Of a stretch of 64,000 nucleotides of DNA, positions 23,701-34,175 are shown piece after piece (position 1 is the first letter of the stretch; every line of letters begins with the position of its first letter). This DNA is from Drosophila pseudoobscura. Lineage: Eukaryota > Arthropoda > Insecta > Diptera > Drosophilidae. Location of the stretch: assembly GCF_009870125.1 (NCBI RefSeq), contig NC_046683.1, positions 47,631,869 through 47,695,868 of the forward strand, given 5' to 3'. Under the pieces are notes generated by a model, which was given only the letters and a program-made list of their open reading frames with translations, was not told where the DNA came from and did not search any database. A program made the translations under genes and the position numbers.

Positions 23701-25639
23701 AAGATCTATGTATCTTACTATATAGAATGACTGGGAGCCGAGCACTTCCTTGATAATTCGTATGCGGGGGACTACGAAAGATCGAATGCCAATACCTTTC
23801 TCAATCTTTATCTTTACAACACTTTCAGCAAATTTTTGTTGTCATATTTTCAAACAAACAACGACGTGATCTTCAATGTGGAGCCAAATTCGTTCCACTG
23901 AAATTCCAATTGAAATTTAAAGTAAAACGTGGTTTACACTATTGGAAAAATATAAATAAACTTAGGAAAGATAAACTGCTGGCAGTCATATTTTAAGTTC
24001 AGACATTTATTCCATTGTACTCCGATCCCTGAACTGAAATTACAATTAAGTGAATCGCATGATTCATTCCATTTCCATAGATGTGCATTCCATAAAACTC
24101 TCTGCATAAGCGCCAGAAAATACCGGAGAAAACTCCATCGGTAGGGGGACAGGACAGGACAGTGGACGGTGGATCGTCGTCAATTGACCAGGGCTAAATG
24201 CTAAATGAAATGCGTTGTAAACAAAGTACAAAAGTTTAATTGTTAGACAACAAGATGTGTTAAGTGTTCTTAGTTGCTTTCGGCTTGCGTGATGGATGTA
24301 CCCGTGCTGTGAATGAAAATTTTCTTTTATTACTTTTTAAGTAACCCGAGACCAGTCACAAAGGAAAAAAGTGCGCCAATTAATAATGGGCCTCGTATAC
24401 GAAGCGATTTTATCACTCTTTTTTTTTGTGTGCTTGTCGCCTCGCCTCAATTGCCTTGCCGCCTGGTAATGGTCTTACTTGGATAACGATAACGAGTTCG
24501 ATCTGGTACGATTTTGATCAGGCATGACACTCTTTCTCTCCCTTTCTCTCTTTCTCTTAATAGAAAATTATTTGTTTTGAATTATTTCTTACGAGTGCTT
24601 AATTCTAATAAAAGTGTAATGTGTACTGGAATTGAAAGGCGAGGTGGCGGCTGGTTCAAAAAAGTATCAATCACAATAAATTCACATTGAACCCAAAGAA
24701 ATGCCCAAGAGTATAAGGAATTGATGGGGAAAACAGCAATCAAGATCAGAAGAAGATCAACAAATTAATGTCAAATTTATTGGGGGCTTCCCCGCCAGCG
24801 GAAAGTCTCCAAAACGCACCGCCTTGGTATAAGGTCACTGTAGACACCGGCTGGTGTCGATGGAAACGTGGAGAGATTACCCAGGGCAGTGGCTATGGCT
24901 ATGCAGTTGAGCTTTGAAGCGTGTTGCATTAATTAAATATTCCCGCCATATAGTTAACTAACAGCCTAGCCTGATGTAAATCTTGCCCGTTCCACTAGCC
25001 AGCCGAAAGCAGTTTAAAGCAGTTCGGCAAATGCGACGCAGTGTTTAGGCCCGAAACGATCTAACAACAGCAGCAACAACGGAAAGTTTGTTTATAAGAT
25101 GCAAGCCACTTCAAACGTCACAAAACTGGTCGAGCCTCTCACTCATGAGATGTGATTGGACTTTGGTCCGGTATAGGCAGGCCGGCCGCTGTCTCTTTCA
25201 AGACCACAAAAGAACAGAACCAGCCGGCAGGCCACACGTGCTGCGTGCGTGCTGTCGTAACGAACCAACAAACGCAATATCAATCAAAAGTATATTTTGA
25301 ACAATATTCTCTGTTCGGTTTCATTCAAGATATTACACAAGAACGCGTCTGCCACCCAATAATATTTATGAATTGTCTAAAAGAAAGCGTAGTAGTCAAT
25401 TTGTCAATTATTACATTAATTAGAGTGGGCGTTGACATTGCTAAAATATTCAGCCGAGCCCGACCCGTGTTATATGTATCGTTAATTGGTGTCTCAATTA
25501 GTTGGTGGCTTCATACTAGGGGGTGCTAAGTCATAGCACTTCCGTCATTCACACATTTGAAACCAATCAATTTTATCCTTGCGGAAATGAAGATGAATCA
25601 TTTTGAATTTCGTTTTGAAACGGCCTGCTAACGCCCGCC
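20778..25639. other. Non-coding region upstream of the symporter
   Basis: About 4.9 kb with no supported coding exon. The open frames at 21685-22398 and 23295-23753 are compositional (CA repeats, poly-G, GAGCGC repeats) and show no family signature. Notable content: CA repeats at 21690-21722, a G-run at about 22120-22146, and a GAGA/GCGCGAGCG-rich block at 23612-23650 near a TATATAG (about 23720) that could mark a distal minus-strand promoter for the symporter. 5' UTR exons of the symporter may lie here. Confidence 0.5.
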
Positions 25640-25845
25640 TTATCGTTATCGATAACGAATACCGTATATCTATCATACGGTAGATCATAACATTTTTGTT
25701 CATCTTTTGCTTCAAACTTATTTTATAAACAATCCAATTAAGCCAGTCATGTAGAAAATTGATTCATCAATCAAATAAAATAATGTTTTCAGTGCTAAAA
25801 ATCTTAGCTAGCTAGTAATATTGAGCCGAATATTGAAATCAAAGA
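25640..25845. repeat. Partial copy of dispersed promoter-bearing repeat
   Basis: At 25741-25845 the order GTAGAAAATTGATT - GCTAGTAATATT - CCGAATATTGAAATC matches the repeat found complete at 26162-26390 and 63031-63230, but it stops before the promoter motifs. Just upstream, 25647-25670 contains TATCGATAA followed by reverse-strand Motif 6-like sequence, suggesting a reverse-oriented piece of the same family. Confidence 0.6.
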
Positions 25846-25871
25846 ATATTCCGATCATGGGCAGAGAACAA

Positions 25872-25950
25872 TTAACCCATTGCAGACCTTTATTAAAAAA
25901 AGGAAAATTATGAATCTTGAAGAATTTTAGCGCAGTTCAGATGAAAGATT
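25872..25950. mobile_element. Fragment related to the 33.8 kb piggyBac-like MITE
   Basis: TTAACCCATTGCAGACC at 25872-25888, followed by GAATTTTAGCGCAGTTC (25921-25937), shares both its end and its internal core with the element at 33751-33998. A third related core, in reverse orientation, is at about 50650-50685. No matching right end was found here, so this copy is truncated. Confidence 0.55.
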
Positions 25951-26161
25951 CGTGGGGTTTGGCAACTTAAAGGGAAGGATAGGATGGATCTATAAGAATT
26001 TACAATCGTTAATATATTCCGCCATTTACCTCGTGTAGTTGAACTATTTAAATATAGGGGGCTTAAGTGGGCTAAGCTCGGTTTTCCATCATACGAGTCG
26101 CTATATTGTTGTTGAGAAACCAAAATTGAGGCAAAAACAAGCAAAGCCAAGTATTTAATGT

Positions 26162-26390
26162 GCCGGTCAAGTAGAAAATTGATTAATTAATCGAATTAAA
26201 TTATGTGGGCATGGCTAAATGTGCTAGAAAGCTAGTAATATTCCACGGAATATAAAAATCGAGAAATATAGAACTTGAATTCCTCAGTATATTAACGGTA
26301 TATTTTTAAAATGAGACGGTATATTTTGGTACATTTCTGGGGGTCGGACGGTACATTTTATCGATAAGTCTGGTCACACACACCTAAAAA
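26162..26390 (+). promoter_or_regulatory. Mfap1: Repeat-borne housekeeping promoter of Mfap1
   Basis: Contains Motif 6-like CGGTATATTTT at 26296-26306 and 26317-26327, a further weaker copy, the DRE TATCGATAA at 26359-26367, and a Motif 1-like TGGTCACACA at 26371-26380, 57 bases before the ATG. Motifs 1, 6 and DRE are the known elements of ubiquitously expressed fly promoters. The flank (GTAGAAAATTGATT, GCTAGTAATATT) is shared with the DNApol-eta promoter, so the whole block is a dispersed repeat. Confidence 0.7.
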
Positions 26391-26436
26391 ATAAGCAAAT
26401 TAAATAAAAAATTAACAATTTTGTAAAGTGCACAAA

Positions 26437-27976
26437 ATGAGTGCTCCCGTTGCCCCTTCGGGCATTCAGAGTACTGCGGGTGCTGTTCCCGTGCGCAATG
26501 AGAAAGGTAAAGTTAATTGGACTGCGATGATGCGGATAAATTATGAATCTCAATCAATCTCGTTGTTTACAATGATTTTCCAGGCGAGATTTCCATGCAG
26601 AAAGTTAAAGTCCAGCGATATATATCTGGCAAGCGTCCTGAATATGCCCGCGTTGACTCCAGCACGGACGAGAGCGATGAGGATGACTTCATTGACACAC
26701 GAAAGCGCATGGAGCGCCACAAGGCTGAACGCCACAAGATGGAGCTGGCCCGAAGAGGCAGCGCCGACGGAAAGCCTGCCGAGGACGGCGATGAGGCCGA
26801 GGTGGATGATCCACGTCTGCGACGCCTGCGTGCACGCCCTGTAGATATGGAGGACATGGAACGAGAAAGAAGGGAACGCCACAGACACATCCACGAGCCC
26901 GAGATGGTGGAGAGTGACAGTGAAGATGAAGAAGAGGACGCAGAGGAGCAGAAGAACCTCGAGCGGGGAACCAACAAGATTACACTTGCCTCCGAATCCG
27001 ACACAGATGCGGAGCTCAGTGACACGGAAATGGAGAATCGGCGTACAAAGCTGAGGGCGAGAATGCTGCAGCAACAGCGCGAGGAGGAGGTGCTACAAAA
27101 AGAGGATGAAAAGCAATCGGAATCTTCAGAAACAGAGAGCTCTGAATACGAAGAAGAAAGCGAAAGCGAGGAGGACAACGAGCCGCGTCTTAAGCCCCTG
27201 TTTGTAAGGAAAAAAGATCGGGCGACCATTCAGGAAAAGGAGCGCGAAGCTCAGAAACAAAAACAAATAGAGGCGGAGGCCAAAAGAGCGGCCAAGGAGC
27301 GGAGGCGAGCCACCCTGCGAATGGTGGAGGACAGTGTTAAGAAAGACCTGGAGAAGACCAAGCCGGAGTCGAATGAAGCCTGCCTAGAAGATGTGTGCAC
27401 GGACGACGACAACGACGAGGTGGAGTACGAGGCTTGGAAGCTTCGCGAGCTCAAGCGAATGAAGCGGGACCGCGAAGAACGCGACAAGTAAGTAGCTCAT
27501 AAACGTAATTGTGAACCACAATTAAATGTTTTAATTGCAGCACCGAACGAGAGAAACTGGAAATCGACCGGGTCCGTGGTCTCAACGAAGAGGAACGACG
27601 CCAGGAGCTTCGGCAGAATCCCAAAATGGTCACGAACAAGGCCACCAAAGGAAAATACAAATTCCTGCAGAAATACTATCATCGCGGTGCTTTCTACCTG
27701 GACGAGGAGAACGATGTGCTGAAACGAGACTTTGCCCAGGCAACGCTTGAGGATCACTTCGACAAGACCATCCTGCCCAAGGTGATGCAGGTGAAAAACT
27801 TCGGTCGCTGCGGCCGCACCAAGTACACTCATTTAGTGGATCAGGATACAACAAAGTTCGATTGTCCCTGGTATGCGGAGACCTCGAACAACATCAAGTT
27901 CCACAATGAACACGCGGGAGGCATGCGGCAGCAGTTTGACAAGCCCACAGGATCCAAGCGAAAGAAATTGGAGTAG
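26437..27976 (+). CDS. Mfap1: Mfap1 spliceosome-associated protein
   Basis: Exons 26437-26506, 26584-27487 and 27541-27976 give 469 aa (human MFAP1 has 439). MFAP1 is a nuclear component of the U4/U6.U5 tri-snRNP / B complex, needed for pre-mRNA splicing; despite its name it is not a matrix protein. The sequence is very charged, with long Glu/Arg helices (for example ERERRERHRHIHEPE and SESEEDNEPRLKPLFVRKKDR). The conserved C-terminal block NEEERRQELRQNPK, KGKYKFLQKYYHRGAFY, LPKVMQVKNFGRCGRTKYTHL and the final KKLE is diagnostic for the family. The ATG at 26437 follows CACAAA, a good fly context. It converges with mu2, whose stop lies 108 bp downstream. Confidence 0.95.
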
Positions 27977-28083
27977 ATAATAAGCACAATCTTATGATAT
28001 ATTTAGTAATTTCAAAAAAATTAACATGAAATATATATGGCCACACAAAACAAGGAACAAGGCACAATTTACTGAGACGCGAC

Positions 28084-31000
28084 TCAAATTTGTACCTTAG
28101 GGTCGTTTAACAAATCCAGATTATGCTGCACCAGTGTCTTCATGATGCCCTCTGTGGTTATGTACTGGACATGGGCACGATTTTGCAGGATTCGCTTGTA
28201 GCGTTTTTTATCCTTGGCTACAGTTATGACATACAGATTCAATTCCTGCGCTGGCGGTTCTTTGTGAACCTTTCCACCAGCACTTTCAATGATTGCTAAA
28301 GGGGAGGCCAACGAATGTTATAGTATTGGGGGAAAAAAGCCTGAAATGTGTTTACAGTACTTGCCTTTCATTTCTTTTTGATTCGGTTGGATACCATCGC
28401 AGAGCATAAAGTTAAGCCCACTCAACAATTGTGGATGCTGCATTGCCATAAGGGGATCGAATTTGTACAACTTCTCGAAGTTTGAGTCTGAGAAGAGGTG
28501 TTCTGTCAGAACAGTTGCACGAGACGATGCCCTCATGGATTGAAGCCAGGAACTGGAGAGTATAGGTTTACTGGCAGCTATTCCCACCAGGAATTTGTAC
28601 GTGCGATCACCCTTGTCCATGATGAGGACGTCGCAGTTCAGGGGATCATCCGTTTTCTCCACAGAATCTGAAAGATTAGGGTGATATTTGTAGATAAATG
28701 TTGTTATATGTCAATGCTGCTCCAAATTCTTACGCTTCAAGGCCTTCAGAACTGACGCCAGCTCAGCTAGATTACACATCGAGAATGCTATTTTGATTTT
28801 TCCTTGTCCTTTTGCCTTCCTCACATGTTCGTTAATGGCTTTGGAAAATGGAATCGGGTATAAATGATTGTCGCTGAAAGCACTTATCTATTCATATTTA
28901 CCTTTAAGGGCATTCTCTTGAGATGACGCGACTGTGCCTGTGCCTGTGCCTGTGAGAAAATTAATAATCATCAAAATGTAGACTGGGCGTTTATATTTGT
29001 ACAAGACATATACAGGTTCCACAAGGGTTCAAAAATATTTATTCTTCAAAGTGGAAAACGGGACGACACCCTTGCTCTTGAAACAATTGGCAATGAACAC
29101 AATATACATTTTTACTTACTAATAATTGATCTTCCCCTTCGCCCAAGAGTTTCCTTTTGTGCTGCTGCTGCTGCAGTACTTGTAGTTGGTCCATTATCCT
29201 CTTCAGTGACAGAGGTCGATTTTGTTAGCTGCTTTTTTTTGGCCATGACAACCAATTCTCGAGTTTCAGCAGCTTTGGATTGTGGTTCTCCTTTAGCTTT
29301 CTCCTCTGACGTGTTCCTCGTAGTCATCTTATCTGTTGTAGATGATGTCTCACTTCTCCTACCTTTTGGTTTTATCTCTGGTTTATCCTCTGTTGGTGTT
29401 TGGGACTTCCTAGGTCTGCCCACCCTCCGTTTTGCCACTGCACTAGTATTCGCATTTTCTTTCTCTGGTGGGTTCTCCTTCTTTATCTTACTCTTTATGG
29501 TGTCCTGCGGTGTTGATGTTGGTGTTTTGATCTTTCTAGGTCTTCCTACTCGCTTGCTTGCTATCTTTTCAACGACTCCTTCTTCGGGTGTATTCCCAAT
29601 TTTGGCTGCCTTTTCCTGAATCTTGTCGATTGTTTTTGCGTTTCTTAATCGACTGCGTGATGCATCTGGAACATCCTGCTCCTCTTGTTTGGGTTCGACT
29701 GTCTTCTTTACTTTGGAATATGAACTTTCCTTGTCAGCTGTCTGTTCCTCTTTTTTGGGTTCAATTTTCTTCTTTACTTTGGAATTTGAAGCAGAATCGA
29801 GCTGTGTGCTAGTCGACCTCTTTGATCTACCCGGCCGCACCTTGACCACCAATTCCGGTGAACTTTCCATGTCAGATTCCTGTTCCTCTTTTTTGGGTTC
29901 AATTTTCTTCTTTACTTTGGAATGTGAAGCAGAATCGAGCTGTGTGCTAGTCGACCTTTTTGATCTACCCGGCCGCACCTTGCTCATCAATTCCGGTGAA
30001 CTTTCCTTGTGAGATACCTGTGCCTCTTCTTTGGGTCCGATTGTCTTCTTTACTTTGGAATGCGAAGCAGAATCGAGCTGTGTGCTAGTCGACTTCTTTG
30101 GTCTACCCGGCCGCACCTTGACCACCAATTCCGGTGAACTTTCCATGTCAGATGCCGGTTCCTCTTTTTGGGGTTCGATTGTTTTCTTTTTTTTGGAATG
30201 CGAAGCTGAATCGAACTGTGTGTTAGTCGACCTCTTTAATTTACCCGGCCGAACCTTGACCACCAATTCCGGCGTACTCTCCTTGTCAGATGCCTGTGCC
30301 TCTTCTTTGGGTCCGATTGTCTTCTTTACTTTGGAATGCGAAGCAGAATCGTGCTGTGTGCTAGTCGACCTCTTTGATCTACCCGGCCGCACCTTGACCA
30401 CCAATTCCGGTGAACTTTCCATGTCAGATGCCTGTTCCTCTTTTTGGGGTCCGATTGTCTTCTTTACTTTGGAATGCGAAGCAACATCGAGCTGTGTGTT
30501 AGTGACCACCAATTCCGGCGTACTCTCCTTGTCAGCTGCCTTTTTATCCTCTTCTTCAATAAACGAATTCAAAGGTAGACGGCTGAACTTATTTTTAGCT
30601 GCAAGAAAACGATAATTCAGCAGGTTGAAGATCATAAACTCCAAAACCTTACGTTCGGGTGAATTTTCTGCAGCCGCTGGCCGTTTTCTGGGCTCAATTC
30701 TGGGTGATTCGTCTGAAAGACGTCGTTGACATGCGTTTCTTGCTGTTGGTAAGGATTGTTGCATTAATTCTTGATTATTTTCATTTACACAAAGGCCTCG
30801 CTTAAGAAGGTTTCATTTTTAATGAATATTTATCGTTGTAATATTTGCAAAAATTATTTGCAAAGGCATCGGAGCCGATGACTTAAAGGGACGAATTGTT
30901 GGTTAACGCGGGGATGGATGGGATCGATCCGCGATCTCTTAGCTGGTACTTGTCATAAGAGATGGAAAAACATAGCGAGAAAAATATTTTTCTGCAACTG

Positions 31001-33617
31001 CTATGTCTCTCTCTCTCTCTCATTTCTTACACCCACACCAGCCGTAACATCTAGCTGCACGGCTAAGAGTGAGAAAGAGAGAATGATTAGCGTAGCCACT
31101 GATCTAGATTTGGCAAACTGATAGAACTGGCCATTCTCTATGATTCCACGTTTTCGATTTTCTCGTATCTTCAAAATTGTAGATGCCACAGATTTTCGAT
31201 CTTTGTGGGGGCGGAAGACGGTCGGGCGAACCAAAATTTGGATACACAATTCAGCTGCTTCAGCTCTTAGTGTTTCTGAGATCAAGGCGTTCATCGAGAC
31301 GGACAGACAGGCATGATCAAGAAAATATTAATGGTCGAAAACGTGTTCTTCTGGAACTCAGCACGACACGACACTCTGGTTCCCAGTCATTTAAGATCCG
31401 TATTAAGCGAGGCCGGCGCATATGCAAAAACACTTGGAAACCTACTAGTACGTGGAGGTGACTCCGATCCGGCTTTGCGGCTATTCAAGACTTCGGGTAA
31501 TTTCGGTAAACCCCAAAGCCGCTTGCTGTCCCCGTCCGGATAGATGGATTCTAGACGGGCAACCTGTAGAGTTGGAAAAATATTATACGAAGTCATGCGG
31601 GGATGTACATACGTTCAACTAACCTTAGCATTATAGTTTTCATCCATAATAATGGAAGGTTTAACGAACTTAATTTCAGGTTCGTTTGGATCATCAGGCG
31701 GCTGTGGAAAGCCTGCAGCCATTTTGTCCAGTATCTCCATGATTTCATTATATGTACGGGAATTCAAATCTGTTATTAAATAGGGAATGAGTAAAATTGT
31801 ACTGACATTAATAGTGCAATGATCTTCTTATCTTACCTTTTGCGTCTTTGGAAGTAGACGCTTTGGGTTCTGTATCATTTTTTTCAACTGGAATGTTCTC
31901 TTTATTTTCTGGAGTGTTCTTACTTGCTTGCTTGCTTATCGAAGGGAATGCCTCCGTGGCTATAAAATCTTGATTGTCCTCACTGTCGCGGTGTTCTTCA
32001 GTTGATTCAGCTGCGTTCCTATTTTTCTTCTTCCATAAGGGGAATGGCTGAGTGGCAATGAAATCTTGATTAGTTTCCTCCTCATAGCTGCGGTCTTTAG
32101 GATAGTCGGCTGCTTTCAAGGCATTTTGTTTAAGCTTCGAAGGAAATGGCTGAGTTTCTATGAAATCCTGATTTATGAACTCGCCATCGGGGCGATCTTT
32201 AAGAGATTCGGTTGCTTGCAATCTTTCTTGCTTGCGCTTTAAGTGAAAGGGAAACGGCTGAGTGGCAATGAAATCCTGATTAGTTTCGTTATTTTCGTTG
32301 CCATTTTTGGGAGATTCGCTTGCTGGCTCTTTGCTCGGAGTGACAATAAAGTCCTGATTTTCTTTGTCCTCCACTTCGATAGGAGTTGCTGTTGGTGTCT
32401 CAATGGTGGCCACAATCAACTGCTTTAGCCCGCAAAGCGTTGGTGTGGCGGATCTCTCGGACAGTACATTACCAGCATTCATCAAATCAAATAGATCAGG
32501 AGTACAATTTCCTGCATTTTGAGATGGATTTTGGCCGGATAGGTCTGGTGTAATACAAGCAAGTTCGCGAGGAGACAATTCTCCCGCATTGGTGCTATTC
32601 AAAACAGTGCATTTTGGATTGGTTGCAGACCAATTTAAGGCACTCAGTTCCAGGTCCTTTTTATCGACATCTAAGCCGGAAAAATTATCTAAATGATAAT
32701 AATTACATATATGAATAGGTTCTACATACCCTGTTTGTTTTTGTTTTCAATGCGCTGACGAAGCGATAGTGCCGTCACAGAATCTCCCATTATCATAGAT
32801 GAATCAAAGTCATCAAATGCATCCTCATCGAAATTATTGAATTCCTGGGTGCAAATGCGTATCTGCGTGCCCATTTCAGAGGCATCTTCATCGATAGAAT
32901 TGGAGTTCTCATTGTGGACAACAACTGGTGGAGTACTAAGGAGATCTTGCGTCTCGGGTATCATGAAGTCATCGCCCAGCGAAACTTTGCCGCCCTTCGA
33001 GACTCCTTTATCAAAGACCACAGCTTGGGTTTCGGGTACAAAGAAGCTACCAACCGTTGTATTAGCACTTGTGTTGACCGACTGCACCTCCGTTTCTGGT
33101 ATAACGAGACTGTCTGATGTTGTATCGACGGATGTGTCCTTGAGGGATTCGCCGAATCCACTGCTATCATGGTGCTGAAATATGTCAATGTTGTTTATGT
33201 ATGTATTTCCTTGAGCCACTCTGGGATACACATACCTGAATAGGTTCCATAATTTGCGCTTCGGCTGCCACATTACCGAAGCGTAACTTTACCTTTCCAT
33301 CGATGGCATCCTTTCGGCTGATGTCCACATTGCCGTTCTCCAGGCCATTCACGAATACCTTTCCCATCAGCGCATTCACGCGAAGGACACCCGCTCGATA
33401 GACAATTGCCATAGCATGAAACAGCTCCATGGACTAAGGCGCACAAGTTTAAAACAAAGCAATGTTTTCATCTTTGGGGAAGAACTACACATTTGCCTGT
33501 ACTTACTTCATCGGCGACACAGAACTCATATGCTTCGTTACGCCCAATGCGGTAAACAGTATCGGGCTGCAGAAGGACGGCCGGCTCCCCGTTTATGCTT
33601 AAGCTTACAGCTGCCAT
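28084..33617 (-). CDS. mu2: mu2, MDC1-like FHA/BRCT DNA-damage protein
   Basis: Twelve exons (33617-33507, 33433-33236, 33174-32730, 32688-31837, 31769-31624, 31563-31446, 30712-30653, 30598-29120, 28949-28902, 28838-28734, 28667-28365, 28295-28084) give 1358 aa. Mu2 is the fly mediator that binds phosphorylated histone H2Av at DNA breaks and protects telomere ends. Order: FHA domain at residues 1-103 (VYRIGRN), three PETQ/PETE motifs, five NQDFI repeats with three TQPF sites (about 362-500), about seven 46-aa repeats (665-930), two AT-hooks (RVGRPRK, about 993 and 1033), and a tandem BRCT region (about 1150-1358). The start is the first ATG in frame; the reading frame is open upstream only to a TTG. 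The donor at 31446 (ACTA|GTAGGT) is the least certain junction. The last intron is GC-AG. The 54-nt intron 30599-30652 stays in frame if retained. Confidence 0.88.
29740..30535 (-). repeat. mu2: In-frame tandem repeat in mu2
   Basis: About seven units with a period of 138-141 nt (46-47 aa), the first and last partial. Each unit reads roughly [SA]D[MK]ES[ST]PELVV, then KVRPGRSKRSTSTQ, then DSASHSKVKK, then a Glu/Lys linker. The units differ by a few residues. The repeat resembles in style, though not in sequence, the long repeat region of vertebrate MDC1. Confidence 0.9.
30890..31320 (-). mobile_element. DINE-1/INE-1-like element in a mu2 intron
   Basis: Read on the minus strand it shows CTGTCTGTCCGTCT, GATGAACGCC, TTGATCTCAG, CCCACAAAGAT, CTGTGGCATCTACAATTTT, ATCATAGAGAATG and TATCAG in the order I recall from DINE-1/INE-1. 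It fills most of the only long mu2 intron (30713-31445; the others are short). The open frame across it on the minus strand is a by-product. Boundaries are approximate. Confidence 0.65.
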
Positions 33618-33750
33618 CCCGGAATCAAAAATTTCCCCCTGCGCGGGAAAAAAAAATTTCAGACGCAAATTCTAAACTCACTCACAAAAACATGAAGTTT
33701 GTTATGGGATTTTTCTGGCATTAAATATCGACTCTCATTTTCTGTATAGT

Positions 33751-33998
33751 TTAACCCATTAATGGCCATGGGTATTTAAATACCAAAGAAAATAAAACTT
33801 TAAGAATTTTAGCGCCGAACTAGTGAAAAGTATCGCAATAAAATTTGTTATTAGGTAAACATGGAGACGAATCTTTAAGTAGAATTTCCAAACAGCATTC
33901 ACCTTTGAATTAGCGTTTTTAATGATTCCGGGTGTCCTTTAAGGAAGGAAATCATAAAAATCATACGAGCCGTTTAGGAGCGGCCTGCAATGGGTTAA
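33751..33998. mobile_element. piggyBac-like MITE between mu2 and centrobin
   Basis: 248 bp bounded by TTAA at both ends, the target site of piggyBac elements. Left end TTAA-CCCATTAATGGCC; the right end read inward is TTAA-CCCATTGCAGGCC: inverted repeats with three mismatches that begin with CCC, as in piggyBac transposons. No transposase. The internal core GAATTTTAGCGC recurs at 25921 and, reversed, near 50660. It fills the middle of the 558-bp divergent promoter region between the two start codons. Confidence 0.7.
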
Positions 33999-34175
33999 TG
34001 TGTTTGGTATTTCTGATTCCTAAGAATAGAATCCCAAAATACCGCTATGCATTTATCGAACAACTAACGTCACCTCCATTGTTTACGCGTCGCCATAGCA
34101 GCCAACAAAAAAATTGCGTCTACTGCAGGTCTGGGCTTTAGGAGCATCTGGGGCTGGTTGGAGAATGTTCAAGGC

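Noticed and set aside
23295-23753. 152-aa plus-strand frame
   Set aside because: Composition-driven (GAGCGC repeats); no splice context or family signature.
29206-30615. Plus-strand repeated frames (SCVLVDLFDLPGRTLTTNSGEL)
   Set aside because: Antisense shadow of the mu2 tandem repeat.
31001-31294. 97-aa minus-strand frame in the mu2 intron
   Set aside because: It coincides with the DINE-1-like remnant and breaks the mu2 reading order; no splice signals join it to mu2.
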